From NCBI GenBank assembly GCA_963782885.1, contig CAWALL010000040.1, positions 558,001-622,000 on the forward strand: DNA of 64,000 nt. The letters run 5' to 3'. The stretch's first letter is position 1; the number at the start of each line of letters is the position of its first letter. This DNA is from DATAOG01 sp963782885 (GTDB lineage: Bacteria > Pseudomonadota > Alphaproteobacteria > Geminicoccales > Geminicoccaceae). The position numbers and the translations under genes were made by a program. This document shows positions 54,854-64,000 of this stretch, in pieces. The notes beneath the pieces are model-generated. The model had not been told where the DNA came from. It ran no database searches and saw only the letters and a program-made list of their open reading frames with translations.

Positions 54854-55415
54854 CTAGTTGACCAGGACGTTTTTCTGCTGTTGGCCGGCCTCGAGTCGCT
54901 CGCTGTCCCGATCGTACCAGCAGCCGGCGTCGGTCCGGACGCAGTAGCCGACCCCCGGGCCGGTCGTGATCGCGAACAACTCGTTGGCCCAGTCGGCCGG
55001 ACTGGATGCCAGCCATATTCGGACCGCTGCTGAGCGGTGATCTTGCCCCTGAGCTGGCCGGCGATGGCGGCGGCATCGGTGCCGAGGCCGCGCTCGATGA
55101 TGCAGGAGTCCCAGACCCCGTGCAGGTTGCCGCCGCAGAGGCCGCCCGTGACCTGGACGCCGTTGCCGCCACGGTCGTCCTGGAACGACACGTGGAAGCG
55201 GCTGGTGCACGTCGCCGACCCAGTGGCCGAGATACTTCAGGGCGCCGAGCCGCTCCTTGTCGCTGACTGGCCCGAAACGACAGCACCGCCAGGTGCTGAT
55301 GGATTGCCGAGAGCACGCAGAGGTCGGCCAGGGGGCACTCGATGCTGCAGGAGCTAATCGACAGCATGCGGAACTCACCACGCGCACGGGCGCATCGTCC
55401 GTTGCTGTCATACAC
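54854..55415 (-). pseudogene. Main fragment of a split and frameshifted S1/P1-type nuclease
   Basis: In three successive frames the segment encodes ECPLADLCVLSAIHQHLAVL, then GALKYLGHWVGDVHQPL, then SFQDDRGGNGVQVTGG with NLHGVWDSCIIERG, then WLASSPADWANELFAI and VGYCVRTDAGCWYD. The zinc-binding histidines and aspartates of the S1/P1 family (GHWVGDVHQPL, NLHGVWD) are visible. Frame changes lie near 55265, 55193 and 55018. The N-terminus is missing where the type I RM operon begins. Together with the fragment at 53925-54036 this is a dead gene. Confidence 0.75.
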
Positions 55416-55463
55416 GACGTTGAGCTATCAGAGCAGTGTGCAATTGGCGGTAGACAGGGGGCT

Positions 55464-57474
55464 ATGGACGGACATCAGGAGAAGGTTCAGTTCATCTGGT
55501 CGGTCGCGGAGTTGCTGCGCGGCCCGTACCGGCCCTGGGAATATGGCGGCGTCATCCTGCCGTTCACGGTGCTCCGCCGGCTCGACTGCGCGCTGGCTGC
55601 GACCAAGGACGCCGTGCTGGCAAAAGCCGCCACCCTCTCCGATGCGCTCGACCCCGTCGTGCGTGACCGCATGCTCGCCGGCGCCGCCGGCGGCCGCGTC
55701 TACAACCTCAGCCGCTTCACCATCCCGCGGCTGATCGCCGACCCCGACGGCCTCGTGCGCAACCTGAACGACCTCGTCAACGGCTACCCGCAGGACCTTC
55801 GCGACGTATTCATCGAGCATTTCAAGCTGCCGGCGGAGGTCGAACGGCTGCGCGGCGTCGATCGCCTCTACCAGGTGGTCTCCAGGTTCGGCGAGATCGA
55901 CCTCCACCCCGACCGCGTGCCCAACATCGCCATGGGCTACATCTTCGAGGAGCTGATCCGGCGCTTCTCGGAGGCCCGCAACGAGCAGGCGGGCGACCAC
56001 TTCATCCCGCGCGAGGTCATCCGCCTGATGGTCGACCTCCTGTTCTACGAGGACCACGACGCCCTGACCCAGCGCGGCATCGTGCGCACCGTGTTCGATC
56101 CGGCCTGCGGCACCGGCGGCATGCTGACCGGCGCCGAGGACTACGTCCGCGAGCTGAACCCCGGCGCCACCGTGGTGGCCCTACGGCGAGGACATCAACG
56201 GCGAGATCTACGCCGTCTGTAAGTCCGACATGCTGATCCGAGGCCAGGACCCGGCCAACATCGTCAAAGGCGACAGCTTCACCCAGGACGGCTTCGCCGG
56301 CCGGACCTTCGACTACATGCTCTCCAACCCGCCCTTCGGCGTCGACTGGAAGGCGATCGAGAAGCCGCTCCGGGACGAGCGCGACACCCGCGGCTTCGCC
56401 GGCCGCTTCGGCGCCGGCCTGCCCCGGGTCTCGGACGGCAGCCTGTTGTTCGTCCAGCACATGATCTCGAAGATGCGCCAGGACTATGGCACCTCGCGCA
56501 TCGCCGTCGTGCTCAACGGCTCACCTTTGTTCACCGGCGGCGCCGGTTCGGGCGAAAGCGAGATCCGCCGCTGGATCATCAAGAACGACTGGCTCGAGGC
56601 GATCGTCGGCCTGCCGACCGAGCTGTTCTACAACACGGGCATCGCGACCTACGCCTGGATCATCACCAACCGCAAGACGCCAGAGCGGCGCGGCAAGGTC
56701 CAGCTGATCGACGCCACCGCCTGCTGGCAGAAGATGCGCAAGAGCCTCGGCCAGAAGAGAAAGCTCACCCCCGACGACGCCCGCGCCGAGATCGTCCGCT
56801 GGTTCGGCGATCTCGCCGAGAGCGACACCTCGAAGCTATTCGACAACCAGGATTTCGGTTTCCGGCGCATCACGGTCGAGCGCCCGCTCCGCCTCAACTT
56901 CCGGATCGATGACGAGCGCATCGCGCGCGTGCAGCAGCAGTCCGCCTTCGAGGGCTTGGCCAAGAGCCGCAAACGAGGGGCCGCCGCCGACGCCGAGATC
57001 GAGACCGGCCAGCGCCTGCAAGGCCAGATCGTCGCCACCCTCGAGGGCGCACGCGCCGATGACACCTGGACCAACCGCGCGGCCTTCGCCAGGCACCTCA
57101 AGATGCTGTTCCGGATGGATGACGTCGCGCTGCCGCCGCCGCTCGCGAAGGCGATCCTGATGGGCCTCGCCGAGCGCGACGAGACGGCGGACGTCTGCAC
57201 CGACCGCGAGGGCAATCCTGAGCCCGATCCGGAGCTGCGCGACTACGAGAACGTGCCGCTCAAGGAGGACGTCGAGACCTACTTCGCGCGCGAGGTGCTG
57301 CCGCACGTCCCCGACGCCTGGATCGACCACGACAAGACCCGCATGGGCTACGAGATCCCGTTCACTCGGCAGTTCTATCGCTACATGCCGCCACGGCCGC
57401 TCGAAGAGATAGATGCGGAGCTGAGTGAGCTCGGCCGCGAGATCCAAGACATGTTACAGGAGATCGCGGCGTGA
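55464..57474 (+). pseudogene. hsdM: Type I restriction-modification DNA methyltransferase subunit, one frameshift
   Basis: From ATG 55464: an N-terminal helical domain, then motif I VFDPACGTGGMLTGA near residue 212, where the frame breaks at about 56178 with one extra base. The second frame continues with YGEDINGEIYAV, motif IV LSNPPFGVDW, which transfers methyl to adenine N6, and a long C-terminal half to 57474. Restored length is about 670 residues. It overlaps hsdS by 4 bp. If the shift is real the methyltransferase is dead, which would make the nuclease genes dangerous, so an error is the simpler reading. Confidence 0.9.
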
Positions 57475-58820
57475 GACGGCCGATCTACCCTGCATACAAG
57501 GATAGCGATATCGACTGGCTCGGGCAGATACCTGCTCATTGGAATATTGACAAGATCGGGCAAATCTTCCGAGTCCTGAACGGGGCGACCCCCTCGAGTG
57601 GCGACCCGACCTTCTGGGACGGAGACATCACCTGGATTACCCCCGATGATCTCGGCCGCGCCAGAAGCAGGGACATATTCGAGAGCGCAAGGCGCCTCAC
57701 CGGAGATGGCTATGGTAGCTGTGGCACGACGCTCGCGGCACCTAACAGCTTGGTCCTTTCGACGAGAGCACCCATAGGACATTTGGGCATCGCGCGCGTA
57801 CCCCTCTGTGTCAACCAGGGTTGCAAAATACTCGCCCTCTCCAAGAACCCGCAGCCTGAGTATCGGTACTATCAGTTGGTCGCCGCTAAGGCCGAGCTCG
57901 TTTCACTTGGCCAGGGCTCAACATTTGTTGAGCTTCCAAACGCGAAGCTATCAGCGGTCAAGCTTGCGGTGCCGCCGTTGCCCGAGCAGCAAGCGATAGG
58001 CGAGTTCCTCGACCGGGAGACGGCGCGGATCGATGGGCTGATCGCCAAGAAGCGGCGGCTGATCGAGCTGTTGCGCGAGAAGCGGCAGGCGGTCATCAGC
58101 CACGCCGTCACCAAGGGCCTCGACCCGAACGCCCCTATGAAGCCCAGCGGCATCAAACGGCTCGGCGAAATCCCGGCGCATTGGGAGATCAAGCCGCTCA
58201 TGTATTTGACGCCTTCAACGCGGCAGATCATGTATGGAATCGTCCTGCCCGGCCCGCACTTCGATGGCGGCGTTCCAATCGTCAAAGGGGGCGATGTGGC
58301 ACCAGGCAAACTTCGCTTGGCAGCCCTCAACAGGACCGATCCAGAGATCGAAATGCGGTACGAAAGGTCCCGCCTCAGAGGCGGAGATCTTGTGTACGCC
58401 ATCCGAGGCAGCATAGGTGCGGTCGAACTGGTGCCGGAAGAGTTGGAGGGCGCCAATCTCACTCAAGATGCAGCACGGGTGGCGCCGCGGGACGGGGTGA
58501 ACCAGCGATGGCTCCTTCACGCTCTTCGCGCGTCGCCGATATTTGGTCAGCTTGAAGCGGGCGCTGTTGGCGCAACGATCCGAGGTATCAACATTCGCGA
58601 CTTAAAGCGGGCGCGACTTCCGGTGCCGCCAGCAGAGGAGCAGCGGGCGCTCGGAGCTTATTGCGATGCCGAGAACGGCCTCGTGGACCAGACCACAGAA
58701 GCTGTCGAAAGAGCGATCGCGACTCTTGAGGAGCATCGCTCCGCCCTGATCGCGGCAGCGGTCACCGGCAAAATCGACGTGCGGGAGTGCGCGGACGAAG
58801 CTGCCGAGGCTGCAGATTGA
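57471..58820 (+). CDS. hsdS: Type I restriction-modification specificity subunit
   Basis: 449 residues from GTG 57471 (hsdM stop overlap). Two target-recognition domains each end in a conserved helix: PPLPEQQAIGEFLDRETARID and LIAKKRRLIELLREKRQAVI in the first, PPAEEQRALGAYCDAENGLVD in the second. The duplicated start IPAHWNIDK and IPAHWEIKP marks the two halves. HsdS chooses the bipartite DNA target for both methylation and cutting. Next gene follows after one base. Confidence 0.95.
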   Translation: MRRPIYPAYKDSDIDWLGQIPAHWNIDKIGQIFRVLNGATPSSGDPTFWDGDITWITPDDLGRARSRDIFESARRLTGDGYGSCGTTLAAPNSLVLSTRAPIGHLGIARVPLCVNQGCKILALSKNPQPEYRYYQLVAAKAELVSLGQGSTFVELPNAKLSAVKLAVPPLPEQQAIGEFLDRETARIDGLIAKKRRLIELLREKRQAVISHAVTKGLDPNAPMKPSGIKRLGEIPAHWEIKPLMYLTPSTRQIMYGIVLPGPHFDGGVPIVKGGDVAPGKLRLAALNRTDPEIEMRYERSRLRGGDLVYAIRGSIGAVELVPEELEGANLTQDAARVAPRDGVNQRWLLHALRASPIFGQLEAGAVGATIRGINIRDLKRARLPVPPAEEQRALGAYCDAENGLVDQTTEAVERAIATLEEHRSALIAAAVTGKIDVRECADEAAEAAD

Positions 58821-58821
58821 G

Positions 58822-59496
58822 ATGTCATGGCGAGCCCGGGCGACTTTCATGTCGGATGACCTTGACGAAGAGGTATGGCTGAGAACCAATGAAGTCGAAG
58901 AGTTCATTGATGCGTTGGAGCACAGCGCGGAGCTGGCCGAACACTTGGCAGATGATGTGAAGCTTTGGAGGTGGCTCATCATTTCTTTACACTCTGCGCT
59001 GCAAGGCGCCTGTGTCTCTGCCCTTCGCGGCCGTGACACGGCAGGCATCACGATGCTGACCGAGAAGTCCGCGGCGGAAGTGTGGCACTGGCTTGATGTG
59101 GACAGCCGCCATGACCCCGAGGCGCCCATGCCGAAGGAGCGGCTCGCCGCTCCGTTGGATTTGTTCGCTCGAGTCCGGAATCAGAGATACCTGCCGGCCC
59201 CCCACGCTTTAGACACAGGACCCGAAATTCTAGCGGACGTCATACGCCTTAACCGACTTCGCAACAAATTCGTCCACTTTGTACCGCAGGGTTGGAGCCT
59301 AGAACTGTCCGGTATGCCGCGCATCGTGCGGCATGTATCCGAGGTGATCGAACATCTCGCAGTGACACACCCGACCTTTTGGCACCACCTCGATCAGCGG
59401 AAGCGTGGGCGGATTTCCAGCGCGCTCAAACGGCTGCGATCGGGTGTCGCCGCATGGGCTGCGACCTACGTGTTGCAATCCAGGTCCGAGCAATGA
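58822..59496 (+). CDS. HEPN-like protein encoded inside the hsd operon
   Basis: 224 residues, all-helical. A HEPN-type R-x4-H motif is present as RNKFVH (Arg147 to His152) in LRNKFVHFVPQGW, with the Asn after Arg that is typical. Other conserved-looking parts are WLIISLHSALQGACVSALRG and VLTEKS-like TMLTEKSAAEVW. HEPN proteins are often RNases used in defence. The gene starts one base after hsdS and overlaps hsdR by 4 bp (ATGA), the same place as prrC in E. coli EcoprrI (M-S-prrC-R). Unlike PrrC it has no Walker motif. I infer, but cannot show, a restriction-linked RNase. A similar uncharacterised family is known to me without function. Confidence 0.7.
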   Translation: MSWRARATFMSDDLDEEVWLRTNEVEEFIDALEHSAELAEHLADDVKLWRWLIISLHSALQGACVSALRGRDTAGITMLTEKSAAEVWHWLDVDSRHDPEAPMPKERLAAPLDLFARVRNQRYLPAPHALDTGPEILADVIRLNRLRNKFVHFVPQGWSLELSGMPRIVRHVSEVIEHLAVTHPTFWHHLDQRKRGRISSALKRLRSGVAAWAATYVLQSRSEQ

Positions 59497-61729
59497 GCAT
59501 CCATACCGAACGCAGGTTCGAAGACGCCATCGAACACAGCCTGCTCAGCGCGGGGGGCTACTGGAAAACATCCGCCGCGGAGTTCGATCCGAGCCTCGCC
59601 CTGTTCTCCTCGGTGCTGGTCGGCTTCCTCGCGGAGACCCAGCCCGACAAGTGGGCGCGATTGGCAGAGCAGTATGGCGACGATGTCGAGCGGCGCGTGG
59701 TCGCCACTGTTGCCCGTGCCGCCGATCAGTTCGGCCTCCTGCACGTGCTGCGCCATGGCGTCACCGATCGCGGGATCAAGCTCGAGCTGGCATTTTTTAA
59801 GCCCGCGTCCGGGCTCAACCCGGAGACGCTCCGGCTCTACGAGTTGAACCGGCTGACCATCGCCCGTCAGGTGCACCACAGCCCGCGCAATCCCACCCAG
59901 TCGGTCGATGTCGTTCTGGCGCTGAACGGCCTGCCTGTGGCGACCGCCGAGCTCAAGAGCCAGTTCACCGGCCAGACCTACGCCCATGCGATCCAGCAGT
60001 GTAAGGACCGCGACCCGCGCGATCCGCTGTTCGGGTTCAAGCGCCGGGCGCTGGTGCACTTCGCGGTCGATCCCGACCTGGTCTACATGACCTCGCGTCT
60101 CGAAGGGCAGGCGACGCGCTTTCTGCCGTTCAACAAGGGGCGCGATCGGGGCGCCGGCAACCCGGACAACCCGCAGGGCTACAAGACGGCCTACCTCTGG
60201 GAAGAGGTCTGGGCGCGGGATTGCTGGCTCGATATCCTCGCCCGCTTCGTCCACCTCCAGGTGGAGACCGGGAAGGACCCGAATACCGGCAAGGAGCAGC
60301 AGAGCGAGAAGCTGGTCTTTCCGCGCTACCATCAGCTGGATGCGGTCACCAAGCTGGTTGCTGCGGCGAGGGAGGCAGGACCGGGCCGGAACTACCTGAT
60401 CCAGCACAGCGCGGGCTCGGGCAAGTCCAACTCGATCGGCTGGCTCGCGCACCGGCTGGCCAGCCTGCACGGGACGGATGATCGGCCGGTGTTCGATGGC
60501 GTCGTGGTGATCACCGACCGGCGCGTGCTCGACAAGCAGCTCCAAGACGTCATCTACCAGTTCGAGCACCAGAGCGGCGTGGTCGAGCGGATCACCGGCG
60601 AGCGCGCGGCCAAGGGCGCCGAGCTGTCCGGGGCGCTCAATGCCGGCAAGCGCATCGTGGTCGTGACCCTGCACAGCTTCAGCTCGACCGCGATGATGGT
60701 CGAGAGCTTGGAGGGGCGACGGTTCGCGGTGATCGTCGACGAGGCGCACTCGAGCCAGACGGGCGAAGGCGCCACGACGATGAAGCGTATCCTGAGCGGT
60801 CAGGAGGACGAGCAAGAGCCTGAGGCCGAGGAGACTAACGAGGACCAGATTGCCAGGACGATCCAGGCGCGCGGTCCGCAGCCAAATCTGTCGTTCTTCG
60901 CGTTCACGGCGACCCCCAAGAAGCGAACCCTGGAGCTGTTCGGGACGAGAGGACGGGACGGGCTGCCGCAGCCGTTCCACGAATACTCGATGCGCCAGGC
61001 GATCGAGGAGGGGTTCATCCTCGACGTGCTCAAGCACTACACGACCTACCGGGCCTACTACCGCCTTGAGAAGGCGATCGAGGACGATCCAGAGGTCGAG
61101 AAGCGCCGCGCCCGGCAGGCGATCGCTTGCTTCATGTCGCTTCACCCGCACAACCTCGCCCAGAAGACCAAGGTCATGGTCGAGCACTTCCGGGCGCACA
61201 CCCAGCACAAGATCAGCGGTCGTGCCAAGGCGATGGTCGTCACCCGCTCGCGCCTCCACGCGGTTCGGTATTTCCAGCATTTTCGACGCTATCTGAAGAA
61301 GAACGGCTACCACGACATCGGCGTGCTCGTGGCTTTTTCCGGCACCGTGATCGACCCGGAGGGCGGCGAGTATACCGAGCCGGGCATGAACGGTTTCGGC
61401 GAGCGGGAGTTGCCCGATCGCTTCGCGCGCGACGACGCGCGCATGTCCTGATCGTCGCCGAAAAGTACCAGACCGAGTTCGATCAGCCGCTGCTGCACAC
61501 GATGTACGTCGACAAGAAGCTGGACGGCATCAACGCCGTGCAGACGCTCTCGCAACTCAACCGCACCCACCCCGGCAAGGACGATACCTTCATCCTCGAC
61601 TTCGTAAACGAGGCCGAGGAGATCCGCGACGCTTTCAAGCCGTTCTACGAGGTCACCGAGATCGACGCGCCGACCGATCCCAACCAGATCTACACGCTGC
61701 GGCCCAAGCTCGACGAGTTTCAGTACTAC
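59493..61729 (+). pseudogene. hsdR: Type I restriction endonuclease/translocase subunit, N-terminal part (frameshifted, split by IS)
   Basis: From ATG 59493. The nuclease domain has VDVVLALNGLPVATAELKSQ with the D...ExK site near residues 142-154. The SF2 motor has Walker A HSAGSGKSNSIGW near 306 and DEAH as VIVDEAHSSQTG near 415, plus FFAFTATPKKRTLELFG. Near 61440 one base is lost (RDDARMS stop versus RHVLIVAEKYQ), and the next frame continues VLIVAEKYQTEFDQPLLHTMYVDKKL until the insertion at 61730. The C-terminal part resumes at 63257. Type I enzymes translocate DNA and cut far from the site; this copy is inactive as read. Confidence 0.92.
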
Positions 61730-61805
61730 CAGGCTGTTGAAAAAGGGATGGTCTGTGCGGGCGGTGGTGTGATTCACTGTCGGCGGTGGTGATTTGGCCG
61801 AGGTG

Positions 61806-62915
61806 ATGATGCGCGGGACGGACAAGCGGTCGGGCGAGCTGTTCTCGTACGTAGATCTGGAGCAGCGGGTGCGGATGAACCATCCGCTGCGGATGATTCG
61901 TGAGGTGGTGAGCACGGCGCTGGCGGCGCTGTCGGGTGACTTTGCCGGGCTCTATTCGGGGATGGGACGACCATCGATCCCGCCGGAGATGCTGCTGCGG
62001 GCGATGCTGCTGCAGGCCTTCTACTCGATCCGCTCGGAGCGCCAGCTGATGGAGCGGCTGGAGTTCGACCTGTTGTTCCGCTGGTTCGTCGGGCTCGGGG
62101 CGGATGAGCCAGTGTGGGATCATTCGAGCTTCTCGAAGAACCGCGACCGGCTGCTGGATGGCGACATCGCGGCCAAGTTTCTGGCCGCCGTGCTGGTCCA
62201 GCCGCGGGTGAAGCGGCTGTTGTCAAGCGAGCACTTCTCGGTCGACGGGACCTTGATCGAGGCGTGGGCGTCGCTGAAGAGCTTCAAGCCCAGGCAGGCA
62301 CCGGGCGATGATGATGGCGGCGATGACCGCAGGGACGGGGGCCGCAACGCCGCAGCCGACTTCAAGGGCGAGAAGCGCTCGAACGCGAGCCATGCGTCAA
62401 CCACCGACCCCGATGCCATGTTGTATCGCAAGGGGCCGGGCATGGAGGCCAGGCTGTGCTTCATCGGCCACGGCCTGATGGAGAACCGCTCCGGGCTGAT
62501 CGTCGGCACCCGGCTGACGCGGGTGTCGGGCCATGCCGAACGGCTGGCCGCGCTCGACCTGATCGCGCCTCATGGCGACCGGCCGCGGGCGGTGACACTC
62601 GGAGCCGACAAGGGCTACGACGCCAAGGACTTCGTGATGGAGCTGCGCGAGCTCAACGTGCGCCCGCACATCGCCCAGAACCGCAGCGGCCGGCGCTCGG
62701 CGATCGACCGGCGCACCACGCGACACCCCGGCTATGCCGCGAGCCAGCGCCTCCGCAAGCGGATCGAGGAGGCGTTCGGCTGGATCAAGACGGTGGCCGG
62801 CCTGAGGAAGACCCGGTTCCGCGGGCTGGCGCGGGTCGACCTCGCCTTCACCTTCGTCGCCGCCGCCTACAATCTGGTGCGGCTACCCAGGCTGTTGGCC
62901 GGAGCCTCACCGTGA
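61806..62915 (+). CDS. IS5-like DDE transposase
   Basis: 369 residues from ATG 61806 (an earlier TTG at 61794 is possible). MRGTDKRSGELFSYVDLEQR and RPSIPPEMLLRAMLLQAFYS lead to the first Asp in HFSVDGTLIEAW, the second in TLGADKGYDAKDF and the Glu in RKRIEEAFGWIKTVAGLRKT. Single full-length frame, unlike the other IS in this window. Probably active in principle. Confidence 0.95.
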   Translation: MMRGTDKRSGELFSYVDLEQRVRMNHPLRMIREVVSTALAALSGDFAGLYSGMGRPSIPPEMLLRAMLLQAFYSIRSERQLMERLEFDLLFRWFVGLGADEPVWDHSSFSKNRDRLLDGDIAAKFLAAVLVQPRVKRLLSSEHFSVDGTLIEAWASLKSFKPRQAPGDDDGGDDRRDGGRNAAADFKGEKRSNASHASTTDPDAMLYRKGPGMEARLCFIGHGLMENRSGLIVGTRLTRVSGHAERLAALDLIAPHGDRPRAVTLGADKGYDAKDFVMELRELNVRPHIAQNRSGRRSAIDRRTTRHPGYAASQRLRKRIEEAFGWIKTVAGLRKTRFRGLARVDLAFTFVAAAYNLVRLPRLLAGASP

Positions 62916-62923
62916 CACCGCCG

Positions 62924-63252
62924 ATGGATTGCCGCCTCGTCGGCCGCTGGCGGATCGTTGAGGCCGACCTGTGGGATCGTGACTACCTTGACCTGGTCTC
63001 CCCCGCCACCATGACTATCGGCGCGGACGGCCATGGCGAGATCGCCTATGGGGCCATGCAGGCCAGCCTCGAGCTCGAGTATAGCCGCTCGACGGTCTTC
63101 TTCACCTGGGCCGGCTTCGACGAAGGCGACGAAATCACCGGTTCCGGCTCCGCCGAACTCAACGACGATGGCACTATCGAGATCGCGTTCGCCTACCACC
63201 TCGGCGACCGGGCCGTCCTCAAGGCCGAACGGATGACTTCTTCAACAGCCTG
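62924..63252 (+). CDS. Passenger protein carried by the IS, open through the right end
   Basis: MDCRLVGRWRIVEADLWDRD, TMTIGADGHGEIAYGAMQ, FFTWAGFDEGDEITGSG and a C-terminal end MTSSTA coded by the right inverted repeat itself. It belongs to a small beta-rich family I know only as hypothetical. No stop occurs inside the element; the frame continues, in phase, into the hsdR C-terminus (CYWWQEVEGFAE). A GTG at 62912, overlapping the transposase stop, is the other possible start. Confidence 0.65.
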
Positions 63253-63256
63253 CTAC

Positions 63257-64000
63257 TGGTGGCAGGAGGTCGAAGGCTTTGCCGAGGTCTTCTACCGGCC
63301 GAAGCCGCGACAGGCTCAGACCGATCAGGCGAGACTCCACGCATTCGTCGATCCGGCGGTGAGCCGGTTCAAGGACGAACCGAACGAGGAGCGCCGGGAG
63401 GCGTTTCGGAGTCTGCTGGTCGGATATCTGCGGATGTACGCGCTTCTGTCTCAGATGGTCGACTATCTGGGACCGGACTTCGAGAAGCTCTACAGCTTCG
63501 GCCGGCTCCTGCGCACCAAGCTGCCGCGGCGCGAGAGAGAGGGTGAGCTCGAGCTCGATGGCGACGTAGCTCTTGCCTACTACCGCTTGACGATCACCAG
63601 CGAGGGCGATCGCGCGCTACAGCCGGGTGACCAGGAGCCGATTACCGGCGCGGCCGAAGTCGGCACGAGCCGTCCGAAGGATGACCAACGATCGCCGCTC
63701 TCGGAGATCATCAGCACGATCAACGATCGTTTCGGTACGGACTGGAAGTCGGAGGACCGCCTGCTGTTTGACCAGGTCGTGGAAGACTTGACACAGGATG
63801 ACGAGCTTGGCGAGCAGGCGCGAGCGAACGACCTGGACAACTTCAAGCACGTGTTCGACCCAAAGGCCCTCGACGCCTTCATCCAACGCATGGACCGCAA
63901 CAACGGCATCGCGAGCCAGGTGCTCAACAACCGCCAGATGCTCAAAGCCATCATGGCGGCTATGATGCGCGAGGTCTACGACAGAGCTCGAGAGGCGGAA
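63257..64000 (+). pseudogene. hsdR: C-terminal part of hsdR beyond the insertion (runs off the window)
   Basis: The frame reads WWQEVEGFAEVFYRPKPRQ, DPAVSRFKDEPNEERREAFR, LGPDFEKLYSFGRLLRTKLP and EIISTINDRFGTDWKSEDRL. This is the type I HsdR C-terminal helical domain that contacts the methyltransferase core. The frame stays open to base 64000, so the end of the gene is outside. It is separated from the N-terminal part by the IS and is in phase with the passenger frame. Confidence 0.9.

Larger units (their letters stand above)
61730..63252 (+). mobile_element. 1,523-bp IS5-like insertion sequence with a passenger gene
   Basis: Inverted ends are CAGGCTGTTGAAAAAG on the left and CAGGCTGTTGAAGAAG (reversed) on the right, 15 of 16 bases. 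Both are flanked by CTAC (61726-61729 and 63253-63256), a 4-bp target duplication. Removing element plus one CTAC restores hsdR in frame as QYYWWQEVEGF. The element holds a transposase and a passenger frame that runs through the right end. Confidence 0.92.

Noticed and set aside
61127..61792. A stand-alone gene for the end of HsdR with an odd C-terminus
   Set aside because: It begins inside hsdR out of frame, becomes hsdR sense after 61440, and its last residues come from the left end of the IS.
1..64000. CRISPR array, prophage, rRNA operon or riboswitch
   Set aside because: No regularly spaced direct repeats, no phage structural genes, no rRNA sequence and no conserved riboswitch core were seen. 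This is by eye only; covariance-model and CRISPR scans would settle it.

Overview
The window is very GC-rich chromosomal DNA from a bacterium, most likely an alphaproteobacterium of the Rhodospirillales kind. This rests on the operon radA-cvpA-purF-SDR, the run YfgM-like/bamB/der, gatCAB diverging from ruvX, an Anbu-type proteasome homologue and the codon bias. No rRNA, CRISPR array, prophage or replication origin was found; there is one tRNA.

Layout. 1-5.3 kb: tail of a membrane protein, recD2, an inositol-monophosphatase-family enzyme, a frameshifted VOC protein and a broken EVE-like/NucS-like nuclease. 6-13.6 kb: a frameshifted anbu, a large secreted DNRLRE protein, a BisC-type molybdoenzyme and a secreted GDSL hydrolase; a mutated copy of the hydrolase 3' end lies on the other side of the molybdoenzyme. 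13.8-24.7 kb: GST, an unknown membrane protein, an enolase-superfamily/amidohydrolase pair, a Phd-VapC module, a MetE-like protein, a GT4 glycosyltransferase, a class V aminotransferase, a CBS protein, a CopD-like protein and a cold-shock protein. 24.7-38 kb is conserved housekeeping: ruvX, gatCAB, a uracil-DNA glycosylase-family gene, thpR, the YfgM-like gene, bamB, der, purF, cvpA and radA. 38-51.8 kb: HigB-HigA, two cyclic-nucleotide-domain proteins facing each other, a secreted SAM-hydroxide adenosyltransferase, a diiron protein, a PAS-GGDEF-EAL protein and assorted oxidoreductases.

A tRNA-Ser(TGA) at 51.85 kb marks the start of an accessory stretch that continues to the end of the window. 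It holds small hypothetical genes, an S1/P1 nuclease split by an 817-bp IS, and a type I restriction-modification operon in the order hsdM, hsdS, HEPN-like gene, hsdR. A second 1,523-bp IS splits hsdR. Both insertion elements can be bounded to the base by inverted ends and 4-bp target duplications (CTAG and CTAC).

Three observations stand out. First, a small HEPN-like gene sits, translationally coupled, exactly where E. coli carries the anticodon nuclease gene prrC, between hsdS and hsdR. Second, an intergenic element is present twice (5.8 and 46.7 kb), with a promoter-like start and a hairpin whose stem changes by compensating pairs. Third, about ten genes carry single-base frameshifts, several in homopolymers, so either the assembly has indel errors or the accessory genes are decaying. 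Functions of frameshifted genes are therefore described as ancestral or potential.
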